Below, piece after piece: positions 13,920-14,006 of a DNA stretch of 14,006 nt; within the stretch, counting starts at the first letter, position 1; every line of letters starts with the position of its first letter. The notes beneath the pieces are model-generated. The model searched no databases, was not told where the DNA came from, and was given only the letters and a program-made list of their open reading frames with translations. The DNA comes from Coriobacteriaceae bacterium (GTDB taxonomy: Bacteria; Actinomycetota; Coriobacteriia; Coriobacteriales; Eggerthellaceae). The position numbers and the translations under genes are program-made. The DNA lies in contig SUUF01000051.1 in assembly GCA_015062635.1 (NCBI GenBank), positions 1 to 14,006 on the forward strand. The letters are read 5' to 3'.

Positions 13920-14006
13920 TTAGCCGAGGGCGGTGAACGAGAGCATCAATCCGCCGGTGGCGTTCAGGCCGTCATCCTCGAAGCCGTACTCGCCGAACGT
14001 GAATTC
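13920..14006 (-). CDS. 3' end of an unidentified gene
   Basis: An open frame enters from the right edge and ends in TAA at 13920-13922. The last 28 residues run from EFTFGEYGFEDDG to GGLMLSFTALG. I do not recognise the family. The terminator hairpin 27 bp downstream supports a real gene end. A gap of about 180 bp with its own promoter separates it from the LuxR gene, so it is probably outside the pilus unit. Too little is visible to assign a function. Confidence 0.5.
   Translation of the reverse strand, partial: EFTFGEYGFEDDGLNATGGLMLSFTALG

Overview
The window is a sortase-assembled pilus locus from a high-GC Gram-positive bacterium. Every supported gene is on the minus strand, so transcription runs from right to left. 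High GC, LPXTG-type sorting signals, class C sortases, and a LuxR-type regulator with a long helical N-terminus suggest an actinomycete of the Coriobacteriia, perhaps Eggerthellaceae. The taxonomic placement is inference: no rRNA or housekeeping marker is present.

Layout in order of transcription. At 13920-14006 lies the 3' end of an unidentified gene, followed by a hairpin terminator (13867-13892). A LuxR-HTH regulator (12626-13738) has its own promoter, and a perfect 8+8 bp palindrome sits over the -10 box. After about 130 bp the structural genes begin: a 2342-aa surface protein with a von Willebrand A domain and CnaB repeats (5465-12493, likely tip adhesin); a 780-aa SpaA-like shaft pilin (3046-5388); two class C sortases (2055-2975 and 1172-2083); and a 243-aa minor pilin, probably the base (444-1175). 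Gaps are short (about 75 bp), the two sortases overlap, and the second sortase and base pilin share an ATGA overlap. A perfect 11-bp hairpin at 393-418 closes the operon. The leftmost 390 bp is non-coding: a second terminator-like hairpin, two diverged tandem copies (offset 95 bp) of a palindromic element, and a weak promoter plus a strong Shine-Dalgarno sequence for a gene starting just beyond the left edge.

Proposed working: the precursors are exported by Sec. The sortases cleave their sorting signals and join subunits through lysine isopeptide bonds. The VWA protein would sit at the tip, the LPATG pilin would polymerise into the shaft, and the small proline-tailed protein would end the fibre and be attached to the wall. 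The three substrates carry three different sorting motifs (LPAAG, LPATG, NPQTG) and the two sortases differ in their lid motif, which suggests divided labour. No housekeeping sortase or dedicated signal peptidase is seen here. The LuxR protein is the obvious candidate regulator.
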